From CANMXU01 sp052030545 (GTDB lineage: Bacteria; Pseudomonadota; Gammaproteobacteria; Enterobacterales; Alteromonadaceae), in contig NZ_JBPDIH010000001.1 of assembly GCF_052030545.1 (NCBI RefSeq), forward strand, positions 1 through 64,000: DNA of 64,000 nucleotides, given 5' to 3'. Positions within the stretch are counted from its first letter, which is position 1. Each line of letters begins with the position of its first letter. A program made the position numbers and the translations under genes. Below are positions 42,556 through 50,461 of this stretch, in pieces. The notes beneath the pieces were generated by a model, which saw only the letters and a list, made by a program, of their open reading frames with translations, searched no databases and was not told the DNA's origin.

Positions 42556-43680
42556 ATGTCAGATTATTTAACCTATAGCGAAGAATTCCTAAAAGCTAAT
42601 AACGGATATTGGACCGCTAGAGAAATATGCCAGCAACCGCGTGTGTGGCGAGAAGCTGCGCAACATATTGAAGAAATACGTGCTAATTTACATGACTGGT
42701 TAACGCCAATTTTAGCCAAAAACGAGTTAAGAATTATTTTAACTGGCGCGGGTACGTCGGCCTATGTTGGTGAATCAATCGCACCTTATTTATCTAGACA
42801 ATTAAATAGACAAGTTGAAGCAATAAGTACCACTGATATTGTGAGTAATCCACGCGAATATCTTTTAAAAGACAAACCGACACTCATCGTTTCATACGGG
42901 CGTTCAGGTAATAGCCCTGAAAGTGTGGCAGCGGTAAAGCTTGTTGATCAAGTCGTCGATAATTGCTTTCATTTAGTCCTTACCTGTAACCCTGAAGGGC
43001 ATCTTGCCACTAATGCGCAGCAACAAAGTAATGCTTATTCGATATTAATGCCAGAAGGCACGCTTGATCAAAGCTTTGCGATGACCAGCAGTTTCAGCTC
43101 TATGTTAGTAAGTACCCTTTGCATATTTTCTGCTGAAGCCAAACAATTAGAAAAAGCAGCAGCAGCAGCAGAACATTTTCTAGCACAAGGTATTGCCAAT
43201 GTTAAATCTCAAGCATTAGCAAATATTGATCGCTTAGTCTTTTTAGGGGCAGGCGGCTTACAAGGTATTGCTAAAGAAGCGGCATTAAAAGTATTAGAAC
43301 TCACCGCTGGAAAAGTTATCAGTTATTATGAAAGCCCGCTCGGTTTTAGACATGGGCCCAAGTCGTTAGTTGACAGCAGTACGGAAATCATCTTTTTTTC
43401 ATCTACTAATGCCTATACCAAACAATATGATCAAGACTTATTAGCTGAATTAATTCGCGATCAACAAGCGGCTAACATTATTAAATTAGATGGTAGTAGC
43501 TTTGGTGGTTTTACAGATTTAGATGACGTGTGGGCAGGTTTACCATATATTGTTTACTGTCAGGTATTTTCTTTCTTCAAATCGATAAATGCTAACATCA
43601 CACCAGATAATCCATGCCCAACAGGTGAGGTTAATCGTGTGGTTCAAGGTGTTACTTTATACCCATTAGAGGACAAATAA
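42556..43680 (+). CDS. agaS: AgaS, SIS-domain galactosamine-6-phosphate deaminase/isomerase (374 aa)
   Basis: Two SIS domains in tandem. The first carries RIILTGAGTSAYVGESIAPY and TLIVSYGRSGNSPESVAAVK, the second RLVFLGAGGLQGIAKEAALK and YYESPLGFRHGPKSLVD. AgaS converts galactosamine-6-phosphate to tagatose-6-phosphate plus ammonia. The length is close to the E. coli protein (384 aa). It is 28 bases after agaZ in the same operon. Cytoplasmic. Confidence 0.93.
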   Translation: MSDYLTYSEEFLKANNGYWTAREICQQPRVWREAAQHIEEIRANLHDWLTPILAKNELRIILTGAGTSAYVGESIAPYLSRQLNRQVEAISTTDIVSNPREYLLKDKPTLIVSYGRSGNSPESVAAVKLVDQVVDNCFHLVLTCNPEGHLATNAQQQSNAYSILMPEGTLDQSFAMTSSFSSMLVSTLCIFSAEAKQLEKAAAAAEHFLAQGIANVKSQALANIDRLVFLGAGGLQGIAKEAALKVLELTAGKVISYYESPLGFRHGPKSLVDSSTEIIFFSSTNAYTKQYDQDLLAELIRDQQAANIIKLDGSSFGGFTDLDDVWAGLPYIVYCQVFSFFKSINANITPDNPCPTGEVNRVVQGVTLYPLEDK

Positions 43681-43691
43681 AGGGCGATATT

Positions 43692-44633
43692 ATGTCTGCA
43701 AATAGCAAGAATACATCGGTTACTTACGGGTTAGACATTGGTGGCACTAAGATAGAAATAGGTTTGTTTGATCATCAATTTGAACTTATGGACAGTTGGC
43801 GAGTATCAACGCCAACTCACGATTATAATGAGTTTTTGCAAGCAATTGCCGATCTTATATTTGAAGCCGATAAGCGCACGGGACAACAAGGCTCGATAGG
43901 CATAGGAATGCCCGGAATTTTAGACAAAAACGCCTTAGTTAAATCAGCTAATGTGCACTGCGCTACGGGCAAACCGATAGTAACAGATTTAGAAATGCTG
44001 CTAGGGCGTAGTGTAGCTGTCGCAAATGATTGTCGATTGTTTGCTTTGTCTGAAAGCTGTGGCGGCGCAGGTGATAAACATCCTATCGTATACGGCGCAA
44101 TTATCGGTACGGGTGCCGGCGGCGGCTTGTGTTTGCACAATAAACTTTATCAAAGCAGCAATAATATTGCTGGTGAATATGGCCATTTACCCGCGTCAGG
44201 GCATTTACTGGCAAAATACAATTTACCTGTGCGTGAATGTGGTTGTGGTTTAACTGGCTGTAGCGAGGCGTATATTGCCGGACCAGGTTTAGGTTGGTTG
44301 TACAATCATTTTGGTAGCGGCACTTTCAGTACCATTCAATTTGTCTGTGATTTACGTGATAAAAACCCCATTGCGCTTAAAACATTTGCTTGTTACATGG
44401 AGTTTTTGGGCTCAGCATTTAGTACATTAGTATTATCGTATGATCCCGATGTTATTGTTGTTGGTGGCGGTTTATCAAAAATTGAAGAAATTATTGATGC
44501 GCTGCCAAATGCAATTAATGCCCATTTATTTGATGGCGTTGAATCTCCTGTGATCTCATCTGCGGTATTCGGTGACTCGAGTGGCGTAAGAGGCGCAGCT
44601 ATTTTAGGAAGACAACATGCAGATAACCGCTGA
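43692..44633 (+). CDS. agaK: ROK-family N-acetylhexosamine kinase, probably GalNAc kinase AgaK (313 aa)
   Basis: A ROK kinase: the ATP loop YGLDIGGTKIEIGLF, the catalytic region SVAVANDCRLFALSE, GAIIGTGAGGGL and the zinc-binding CGCGLTGCSEAYIAGPG. It resembles NagK in layout. In this operon context it should phosphorylate GalNAc (delivered unphosphorylated by the MFS permease) to GalNAc-6-phosphate. This is the role known for AgaK in Shewanella, which lacks a GalNAc PTS. Its last 17 bases overlap agaA. Confidence 0.85.
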   Translation: MSANSKNTSVTYGLDIGGTKIEIGLFDHQFELMDSWRVSTPTHDYNEFLQAIADLIFEADKRTGQQGSIGIGMPGILDKNALVKSANVHCATGKPIVTDLEMLLGRSVAVANDCRLFALSESCGGAGDKHPIVYGAIIGTGAGGGLCLHNKLYQSSNNIAGEYGHLPASGHLLAKYNLPVRECGCGLTGCSEAYIAGPGLGWLYNHFGSGTFSTIQFVCDLRDKNPIALKTFACYMEFLGSAFSTLVLSYDPDVIVVGGGLSKIEEIIDALPNAINAHLFDGVESPVISSAVFGDSSGVRGAAILGRQHADNR

Positions 44634-45813
44634 TTATTACCTACATGCTAAACAGATCTATACCGAACATGGTATTGAAACTGAAAAATTTGTGCTGATA
44701 CAAAATGGCAAAATAGCTGAGCTCACTGAGCACGCAAGTGCTGGTATTCCTATTGTTGATTTAGGCAATGCCAGTATATTACCTGGCTTTTTAGATTTGC
44801 ATATTCATGGCCGTGAAGGCTGCGATATTATGGACGCTAAACGTGAATCTATTGACACAATTTCTAATTCGCTAGCAAAGCATGGTGTGGTTGGTTTTTT
44901 GGCAACGACGGTTACCTCAACTTGGGAAAATACCTTAGCAGCATTTTCAACGATTGGTGAAGCCTATCAAAATCAGCCAGAGGGCGCACAAGTACTTGGC
45001 GCGTATAACGAAGGTTTATTTTTTACCGAAGATCATAAAGGTGCCCATGACGAAAAATACTTCTTGCCACTGACCCTTGCCAATATCGACGCGATTATTG
45101 ACGCATCACAGGGGGCGTTGAAGGTTATGGCACTTGCGCCAGAGTTGCCTAACTCTGATGACATTATTCGTTATCTGGTCACTAAAAACATTAAGCCTAT
45201 GCTTGGGCATACTAACGCAAACTATCAACAAACTTGCGATGCATTGCATGCTGGTGCTTGTGGTGGTGTTCATGTCTTTAATGGTATGAAAGGCATTCAT
45301 CATCGAGATCCCGGTACTGCCGGTGCGGTACTACTTGATAAAAATGCTTATGTTGAAGTTATCGCTGACGGTGTTCACCTTCATCCTGCCATCTTAGATA
45401 TGATCTATCGCTTAAAAGGGGATAAAAAAATGGGGCTGATAAGCGATTGTATTGTCGCTGGCGGCCTGAGCGACGGCACATATCGGTTAGGAATGCTCGA
45501 TGTTGAAGTGGTTGACGGCATTGCCAGAACGCAAAGTGGCTCCTTAGCTGGCAGCACACTAACGCTTGAAAAGGCTATTGTGAACCTAATTAAACTTGCC
45601 AATATTCCGCCACTTGAAGCGGTACACATGGCAAGTTTAATACCGGCTAGCTTCCTTGGTGTCGATGATTCATTAGGTAGTATCGCCCTCGGTAAACGCG
45701 CCTGTTTTGCGATTGTTGATGACGACTTTACCAATCAAGCGACGATTATAGACGGCAATTTAGTGTTTGCTGACGCTAAAACGTCAAAAAAGTTTTCACA
45801 ACTTAGCCAATAA
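44617..45813 (+). CDS. agaA: N-acetylgalactosamine-6-phosphate deacetylase (398 aa)
   Basis: An amidohydrolase of the NagA/AgaA family. Metal and active-site marks: LPGFLDLHIHGREGCDIMD, GAYNEGLFFTEDHKGAHDEK, KPMLGHTNANYQQ, GGVHVFNGMKGIHHRDPG, VIADGVHLHP, LISDCIVAGG, and the C-terminal GSIALGKRACFAIVD. It removes acetate from GalNAc-6-phosphate to give galactosamine-6-phosphate for AgaS. Its sequence alone would fit NagA equally well; the operon points to GalNAc. It overlaps the kinase gene by 17 bases. Confidence 0.88.
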   Translation: MQITADYYLHAKQIYTEHGIETEKFVLIQNGKIAELTEHASAGIPIVDLGNASILPGFLDLHIHGREGCDIMDAKRESIDTISNSLAKHGVVGFLATTVTSTWENTLAAFSTIGEAYQNQPEGAQVLGAYNEGLFFTEDHKGAHDEKYFLPLTLANIDAIIDASQGALKVMALAPELPNSDDIIRYLVTKNIKPMLGHTNANYQQTCDALHAGACGGVHVFNGMKGIHHRDPGTAGAVLLDKNAYVEVIADGVHLHPAILDMIYRLKGDKKMGLISDCIVAGGLSDGTYRLGMLDVEVVDGIARTQSGSLAGSTLTLEKAIVNLIKLANIPPLEAVHMASLIPASFLGVDDSLGSIALGKRACFAIVDDDFTNQATIIDGNLVFADAKTSKKFSQLSQ

Positions 45814-46050
45814 AGGCGATAAAACCCATAAAGTTTCTCCCTAAAGCGTTGTTAGTTGTACCTTAATTTGTTGCTCAAGGTGCAGCTATCAACGCTTGTT
45901 TTACCTTCCTGTCGCTTAATGCGCTTTTAGATATTCACTTCTTATTAAACAATAATAAACTGAAAGTTTTTTGTGCTTTTATGTCTTTCTTTTTATTGGT
46001 TAAAATACATTTTGAAAGTGATTATTACCGTTTTACTCACCTAGAAAATT

Positions 46051-46069
46051 AAATGAAAGTTTGTGAAGG
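46051..46069 (-). promoter_or_regulatory. CTTTCR direct-repeat site upstream of the GH16 gene
   Basis: On the minus strand it reads CCTTCACAAACTTTCATTT, closely matching the site at 20462. The 390-base region 45814-46204 otherwise holds only AT-rich sequence and a loose hairpin (AGCGTTG with CAACGCT, 45845-45896). Confidence 0.55.
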
Positions 46070-46204
46070 TTTTGGTTCTTTGTTATGTTGTTTAGGGAGT
46101 AGATAAATTGCTCGTTAATCATCGAGCATAATTGAACTATGCCTTACATGGATAGCTAGAGGCTTAATATTTTTAATTAAAATAATATACCTAAAGGGGG
46201 AAGC

Positions 46205-48160
46205 ATGAAATACCAACTAAAACACTTAGCTCTAGCGACAGCGTTAGTTATGCCACTGAGTAGCCTTGCACAAAGCAACTTAATTGTTAATGGTGACTTT
46301 GAAGAAGGTGATAAAGGCAGCTTTGCTAACATAACCATTCCGGGTTGGACTCATGTCGGCACAAGCGGCTGGCATCACGGGCGTGCAGAAGAAACGATAG
46401 GTGAAAAAACCGTCAAGCTTAAAAATAGTAATACCTATATTTTCCAAGAAGTTTCGATATCTGCTGGCAGTCAATACGATATTAGTGCGCAGGTGACCTC
46501 ATTTTCACGTCAAGCATTGCTTGATCGCGAAGCTATTTTAAGTGTGCAGTGGTTGGCCGGCTCAACCGTTATCGATACAGATATTATAGGCAGTTATGTA
46601 GGGGGCGTTGATAATTACGACCAATGGAAATTATTAAACAAAACACTTACCGCGCCGACAAATGCAACGCTGGCAAAAATTACCTTTTCTGTTGACGATA
46701 TTGGCGCAACGCCTGAGAAACATGTGCATATTGATGAAGTTACTATGACCCTACATGATGATAACGGTGAAGTAACTGTTGGCTATTTCGAAGACTTTAA
46801 TCAAATAGGTCAGCCAACGACCATACAAGGTACATGGCGTTATGTCGACGATATGTTACCGGTTTATGGCTGGAATGAAATTGTCCCGGGTGACGGTTAT
46901 GCCTATTTAACCATAGATGCTAATGCTGATAACGATCAAGACTCGAGTCAGCCATTTCAAGATATTCGCTTTAGTGAAGTAGGTCCGGGTAATCGCATTG
47001 AAATGCGCGCAAAAAATCTGGCGATCTCGGGTGTTGGTGGTTTTATTTTCACCTATCAAGAAGATGCAACTAGCTTTGATGAAATTGATATTGAAGTCGC
47101 TTACGACGACATCAAAACAGCGGCAACCAATGGTAATTGGTCTGATGCTCGATTTAATTCTTGGGGCAATGCCAACCCTTATGGCCCGTATGAACCTGTA
47201 GTGAGTATTAAAGAGCCAGTAAAAGATGAATTTGGTAATAAAATATCGGTGGAAGATGATCAATTTCATACCTTCACTATTGAGTGGCAACATTACGATG
47301 GCATTAATGGTCGCATTGATTTTTATATCGACGGAGCATACCAAGCAACAATTACCGATGTGGTTGGCGATGATTTAAGTGAAATTATTTTAGGCTATCG
47401 TCAAATGAGCTGGACCGGCGACCTTGATTGGTCGGGAACTCGAACCATGGTGATTGATTGGTTTAGAGTTAGCCCAGTACATGACAATTCGCCTGATGCT
47501 ATTATTGACCGCTACAACGCAATATCAGAGCAAGCATTAGTGATTACGCCAGAGCAGGGCGTACAAGTTAATGATGAACAACAAAATGGATTAACTTCTC
47601 AATTATTGTCACAACCTCAACACGGTACAGTAACGCTTAACAGCGATGGTTCGTTTACTTACCTGCCAAACAATGGTTATAGCGGTGAAGATAATTTTGT
47701 TTATAAAAATAGTAGTAACAAAGGTGAAAGTAATGCTGCGGTAGTTAAAATTACTGTTGTTAATCAAGGCGGTGGTAACGACATTTTAGTTAATGGCGAC
47801 TTTGAAGCGGGCACTGCGCCTTGGAGTTACTATAAAGCGAGACGTGTAAATTATCAGTCTAACGACGGAAGTTTTGCTGCTGAAATTGATGCAGGTGGCG
47901 ATGTGATCAATGTGGTTAATAATTTAACTCCAAACACTACTTATAAAGTAAGTGCCAAAATTAAAACCACTGGTCAAGCTGCTTTATACGTGCGTAATTA
48001 TGGCGGTGATAAATTAAAAAATGCGACCAGTAGTGCATCTTATACCAACAAAAGCATTACATTTACCACAGGTGAAAATATAACCTCGGCAGACATATAT
48101 GTATATGCAAGCTCGGGTAATACCTACGCAGATACATTTATTATTGAAGAAGTTCAGTAG
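46205..48160 (+). CDS. Secreted GH16 glycoside hydrolase with binding modules (651 aa)
   Basis: A signal peptide (cleavage near LAQ|S) is followed by a CBM_4_9-like module (about 22-185). Then comes a GH16 jelly-roll domain with the catalytic motif EIDIE (Glu293, Asp295, Glu297), retaining endo-acting glycosidase residues. A cadherin-like repeat (about 435-520; GTVTLNSDGSFTYLPNNGYS) and a C-terminal CBM_4_9-like module (about 528-651) end it. That last module is shared with the proteins at 30785 and 33029. GH16 enzymes cut beta-linked galactans, glucans or mucin-type chains. Here a GalNAc-containing glycan is likely. AAGGGGG lies 6 bases before the ATG. Confidence 0.85.
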   Translation: MKYQLKHLALATALVMPLSSLAQSNLIVNGDFEEGDKGSFANITIPGWTHVGTSGWHHGRAEETIGEKTVKLKNSNTYIFQEVSISAGSQYDISAQVTSFSRQALLDREAILSVQWLAGSTVIDTDIIGSYVGGVDNYDQWKLLNKTLTAPTNATLAKITFSVDDIGATPEKHVHIDEVTMTLHDDNGEVTVGYFEDFNQIGQPTTIQGTWRYVDDMLPVYGWNEIVPGDGYAYLTIDANADNDQDSSQPFQDIRFSEVGPGNRIEMRAKNLAISGVGGFIFTYQEDATSFDEIDIEVAYDDIKTAATNGNWSDARFNSWGNANPYGPYEPVVSIKEPVKDEFGNKISVEDDQFHTFTIEWQHYDGINGRIDFYIDGAYQATITDVVGDDLSEIILGYRQMSWTGDLDWSGTRTMVIDWFRVSPVHDNSPDAIIDRYNAISEQALVITPEQGVQVNDEQQNGLTSQLLSQPQHGTVTLNSDGSFTYLPNNGYSGEDNFVYKNSSNKGESNAAVVKITVVNQGGGNDILVNGDFEAGTAPWSYYKARRVNYQSNDGSFAAEIDAGGDVINVVNNLTPNTTYKVSAKIKTTGQAALYVRNYGGDKLKNATSSASYTNKSITFTTGENITSADIYVYASSGNTYADTFIIEEVQ

Positions 48161-48453
48161 CGTTAAAGTATTAAAGCTCAGGAGAAAGGACGCCCCTGCG
48201 CTTTATCTTAGCCACTTTTATTTGGTTGTTATGTGGTTTCAATAGGTTTTGGAATTCTGACTAATGAAGCGTGATTATAGTTCTTTTATCATATAATAAG
48301 TCGCTGACTGGTTAGTTGTTATAGGATTATTGTTCAATTTTTGATGTCGCTTTTGTTACTAAGATAAAAAATACCAATTTATTTATTTGAAACATTGTGA
48401 AAGGTGGTTTTGCTTGGTAGGATAAGATATTAGTTTATAACCAATTAAAAATT
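48161..48453. other. Upstream region of agaR
   Basis: AT-rich, no gene. It includes the CTTTCR site at 48385. An attC-like fragment (TTAGCCACTTTTATTTGG, 48208-48226) was considered but lacks arms. Confidence 0.4.
48385..48403 (-). promoter_or_regulatory. CTTTCR direct-repeat site upstream of agaR
   Basis: On the minus strand it reads CTTTCACAATGTTTCAAAT (CTTTCA and GTTTCA 10 bases apart), 51 bases before the agaR ATG. It suggests autoregulation. Confidence 0.5.
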
Positions 48454-49233
48454 ATGTTAACTACGATAGAAAGACGCCAGGAAATTGTCGAACTCACCAA
48501 CACCTTAGGTAAAGTAGATGTTGCCGAACTTGCTGAAAAATATTTAGTGTCAACGGTAACTATCCGCAACGACTTAAACAGTTTAGATAAAAAAGGTTTA
48601 GTTGTACGCTCTCGTGGTGGTGCGGTAATGAATAGTCGTATTGCAAAAGAGCTGTCAGTCAAAGAAAAACACTGTGAGCACTTATCGGTTAAACAAAAAC
48701 TGGCGGTAGTTGCGGCGAGTTTAATAAAAGATGGTGACTCGATCATCTTAGACTCAGGCACAACCACTGAAGAAATCGCTAAGAACTTGCAGAACCATAA
48801 AAATTTGGTGGTGATGACCAACGGTTTAAATATCGCAACAGAATTAGCTGCAGGTGATGAAAGTGAAGTGCTATTAACTGGCGGAACTTTACGTAAAAAA
48901 TCACTATCGTTTTATGGCCGACAAGCCGAGTCTAGTTTAGCCAACTTACGTTTTGATAAAGTTTTTCTTGGCGTTGACGGCATTGATGAAAAAGCCGGCA
49001 TAACCACACACTTTGAACACGAAGCTAATTTAAACCGTGTGATGTGTGATATTTCTAAAGAAGTTATTGCAGTAACAGATTCATCTAAATTTAATCGCAA
49101 TGGTTTTTATATTATCAGCTCATTAGATGCAATTGACACCTTATTAACTGATAGTCGGATCCCACAATCCTATATAGATTATTTAGAAGAGCGACGCATT
49201 AACTTAATCATAGTGCCACATCCCGATGATTAG
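48454..49233 (+). CDS. agaR: DeoR-family regulator of the GalNAc locus (AgaR) (259 aa)
   Basis: The N-terminal DeoR winged helix is clear: ERRQEIVELTNTLGKVDVAE, LAEKYLVSTVTIRNDLNSLD, KKGLVVRSRGGAV. The sugar-phosphate-binding domain has DGDSIILDSGTTTEEIAKNL, VVMTNGLNIATEL, LTGGTLRKKSLSF and FLGVDGID. AgaR represses GalNAc genes until an amino-sugar phosphate is bound. Its position among the Aga genes and the repeated CTTTCR sites fit this. Length as in E. coli AgaR. Confidence 0.9.
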   Translation: MLTTIERRQEIVELTNTLGKVDVAELAEKYLVSTVTIRNDLNSLDKKGLVVRSRGGAVMNSRIAKELSVKEKHCEHLSVKQKLAVVAASLIKDGDSIILDSGTTTEEIAKNLQNHKNLVVMTNGLNIATELAAGDESEVLLTGGTLRKKSLSFYGRQAESSLANLRFDKVFLGVDGIDEKAGITTHFEHEANLNRVMCDISKEVIAVTDSSKFNRNGFYIISSLDAIDTLLTDSRIPQSYIDYLEERRINLIIVPHPDD

Positions 49234-49266
49234 CGTTAACTAACGTTTTACTACAAAGAAAAAATT

Positions 49267-50199
49267 ATGAATATCTACACTAAAATTGCAGTGCTCTTTT
49301 GGGCACTGCAAGTTGCAAGTTGCACGCAAAATTCACTTAATTCGGCGCCCGATGTTTCTATTGGTATTATTGCCGACTGTCAATACCACCCTGGTGAACA
49401 TCGGCGTGAGCGTCATTTTAACTTGTCTGCTGGTAAACTTGAGCAAGCGGTAGCAACTTTAAATGAGCAGTCAATTGATTGGAGTATTCATTTAGGCGAC
49501 TTTATCGATAAAGATTTCGAAAGTTATCAAACCTTATTGCCTATTTGGCATCAATTAGACCAACAAGGCTATCATGTGCTGGGTAACCATGACTTTAGTG
49601 TTGAAGAAAGCCTTAAGCTGACCGTTCCTGATACCCTAAGTATGCCAGCGCGTTATCATGACTTTAGCCAAAATAATTGGCGCTTTATCGTGATTGATGG
49701 CAACGATTTAAGTTTATATGCCTACCCTAAAGCAAGTGAGCAACACCTAGCGTCAGCACAAGCATTTGAAGATTTTCAAAGTACTTTAGCGACTAAGAAA
49801 AAGTTGCATACTTATAATGGTGCGCTAGGTAAAAAACAACTGGCGTGGTTGAAAACCGTATTAGCGGATGCCGAAAAAAATAACCAGCAGGTGGTATTGT
49901 TTTCTCACTTTCCTGTTTATCCGGCTAATGCTCATAACTTGTGGAATGACAGTGAGATAGTTACTTTACTTGAGCAATATCCAAATGTGTTTGCTTGGTT
50001 TAATGGCCATAATCACGGCGGTAATTATGGCTTTAAAAATGGTATTCACTATGTCACATTCAAGGCGATGGTAAATACCACTAAGAACGCATTTTCAGTG
50101 GCTAATTTTTACCCCGATAAAATAGAGATCCTTGGTTTTGGGCGTCAGCAAAATATGGTACTTCCTCGAAAAAAAGCACGCTCTAGTTATTTGCCCTAA
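49267..50199 (+). CDS. Metallophosphoesterase lipoprotein, ADPRibase-Mn/CpdA-like (310 aa)
   Basis: The metal site is complete: IGIIADCQYH (first motif, with Cys-Gln after the Asp), IHLGDFIDKD, VLGNHDFS, VLFSHFPVYP and FNGHNHGGNYG. The signal peptide has a lipobox-like VASC near residue 19, so it may be anchored on the periplasmic side of a membrane. Homologues are annotated as alkaline phosphatases or ADP-ribose/CDP-alcohol pyrophosphatases. It lies 33 bases after agaR and is probably cotranscribed. It is the second phosphoesterase of the locus. Confidence 0.85.
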   Translation: MNIYTKIAVLFWALQVASCTQNSLNSAPDVSIGIIADCQYHPGEHRRERHFNLSAGKLEQAVATLNEQSIDWSIHLGDFIDKDFESYQTLLPIWHQLDQQGYHVLGNHDFSVEESLKLTVPDTLSMPARYHDFSQNNWRFIVIDGNDLSLYAYPKASEQHLASAQAFEDFQSTLATKKKLHTYNGALGKKQLAWLKTVLADAEKNNQQVVLFSHFPVYPANAHNLWNDSEIVTLLEQYPNVFAWFNGHNHGGNYGFKNGIHYVTFKAMVNTTKNAFSVANFYPDKIEILGFGRQQNMVLPRKKARSSYLP

Positions 50200-50221
50200 A
50201 TCACTCATCACAAAATATTGA

Positions 50222-50250
50222 TAAACCGAGCCCTTGTGCTCGGTTTTTTA
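50222..50250 (+). terminator. Intrinsic terminator after the phosphoesterase
   Basis: ACCGAGC and GCTCGGT around CCTTGT, followed by TTTTTATTTT. Confidence 0.85.
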
Positions 50251-50391
50251 TTTTCCTGATATCATTTAAATGCCGCTTTGCGCTAACTTTTTCTGTTTAC
50301 TCTTATAATTGTCGCAGTTTTAAAGCTGTCGGCTTTCTAATTTACCTCTTTACTTTAGTTTCTTTTTTATAAAATAGTGAAAGATTTTGGT

Positions 50392-50410
50392 CTTTCATAG
50401 TCTTTCATTT
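50392..50410 (+). promoter_or_regulatory. CTTTCR direct-repeat site upstream of the MFS permease
   Basis: CTTTCATAGTCTTTCATTT, two perfect CTTTCAT units 10 bases apart, 52 bases before the ATG. Nearly the same as the site at 21695. Confidence 0.7.
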
Positions 50411-50461
50411 TTGTTTTTGATATGTAACAATGAGCTATCATTTGTTAGACAAGGTTAAATT

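Noticed and set aside
48150..48240. attC-like site downstream of the GH16 gene
   Set aside because: A TTAGCCACTTTTATTTGG fragment and GTTATGTGG look similar, but there are no complementary arms and no cassette context.
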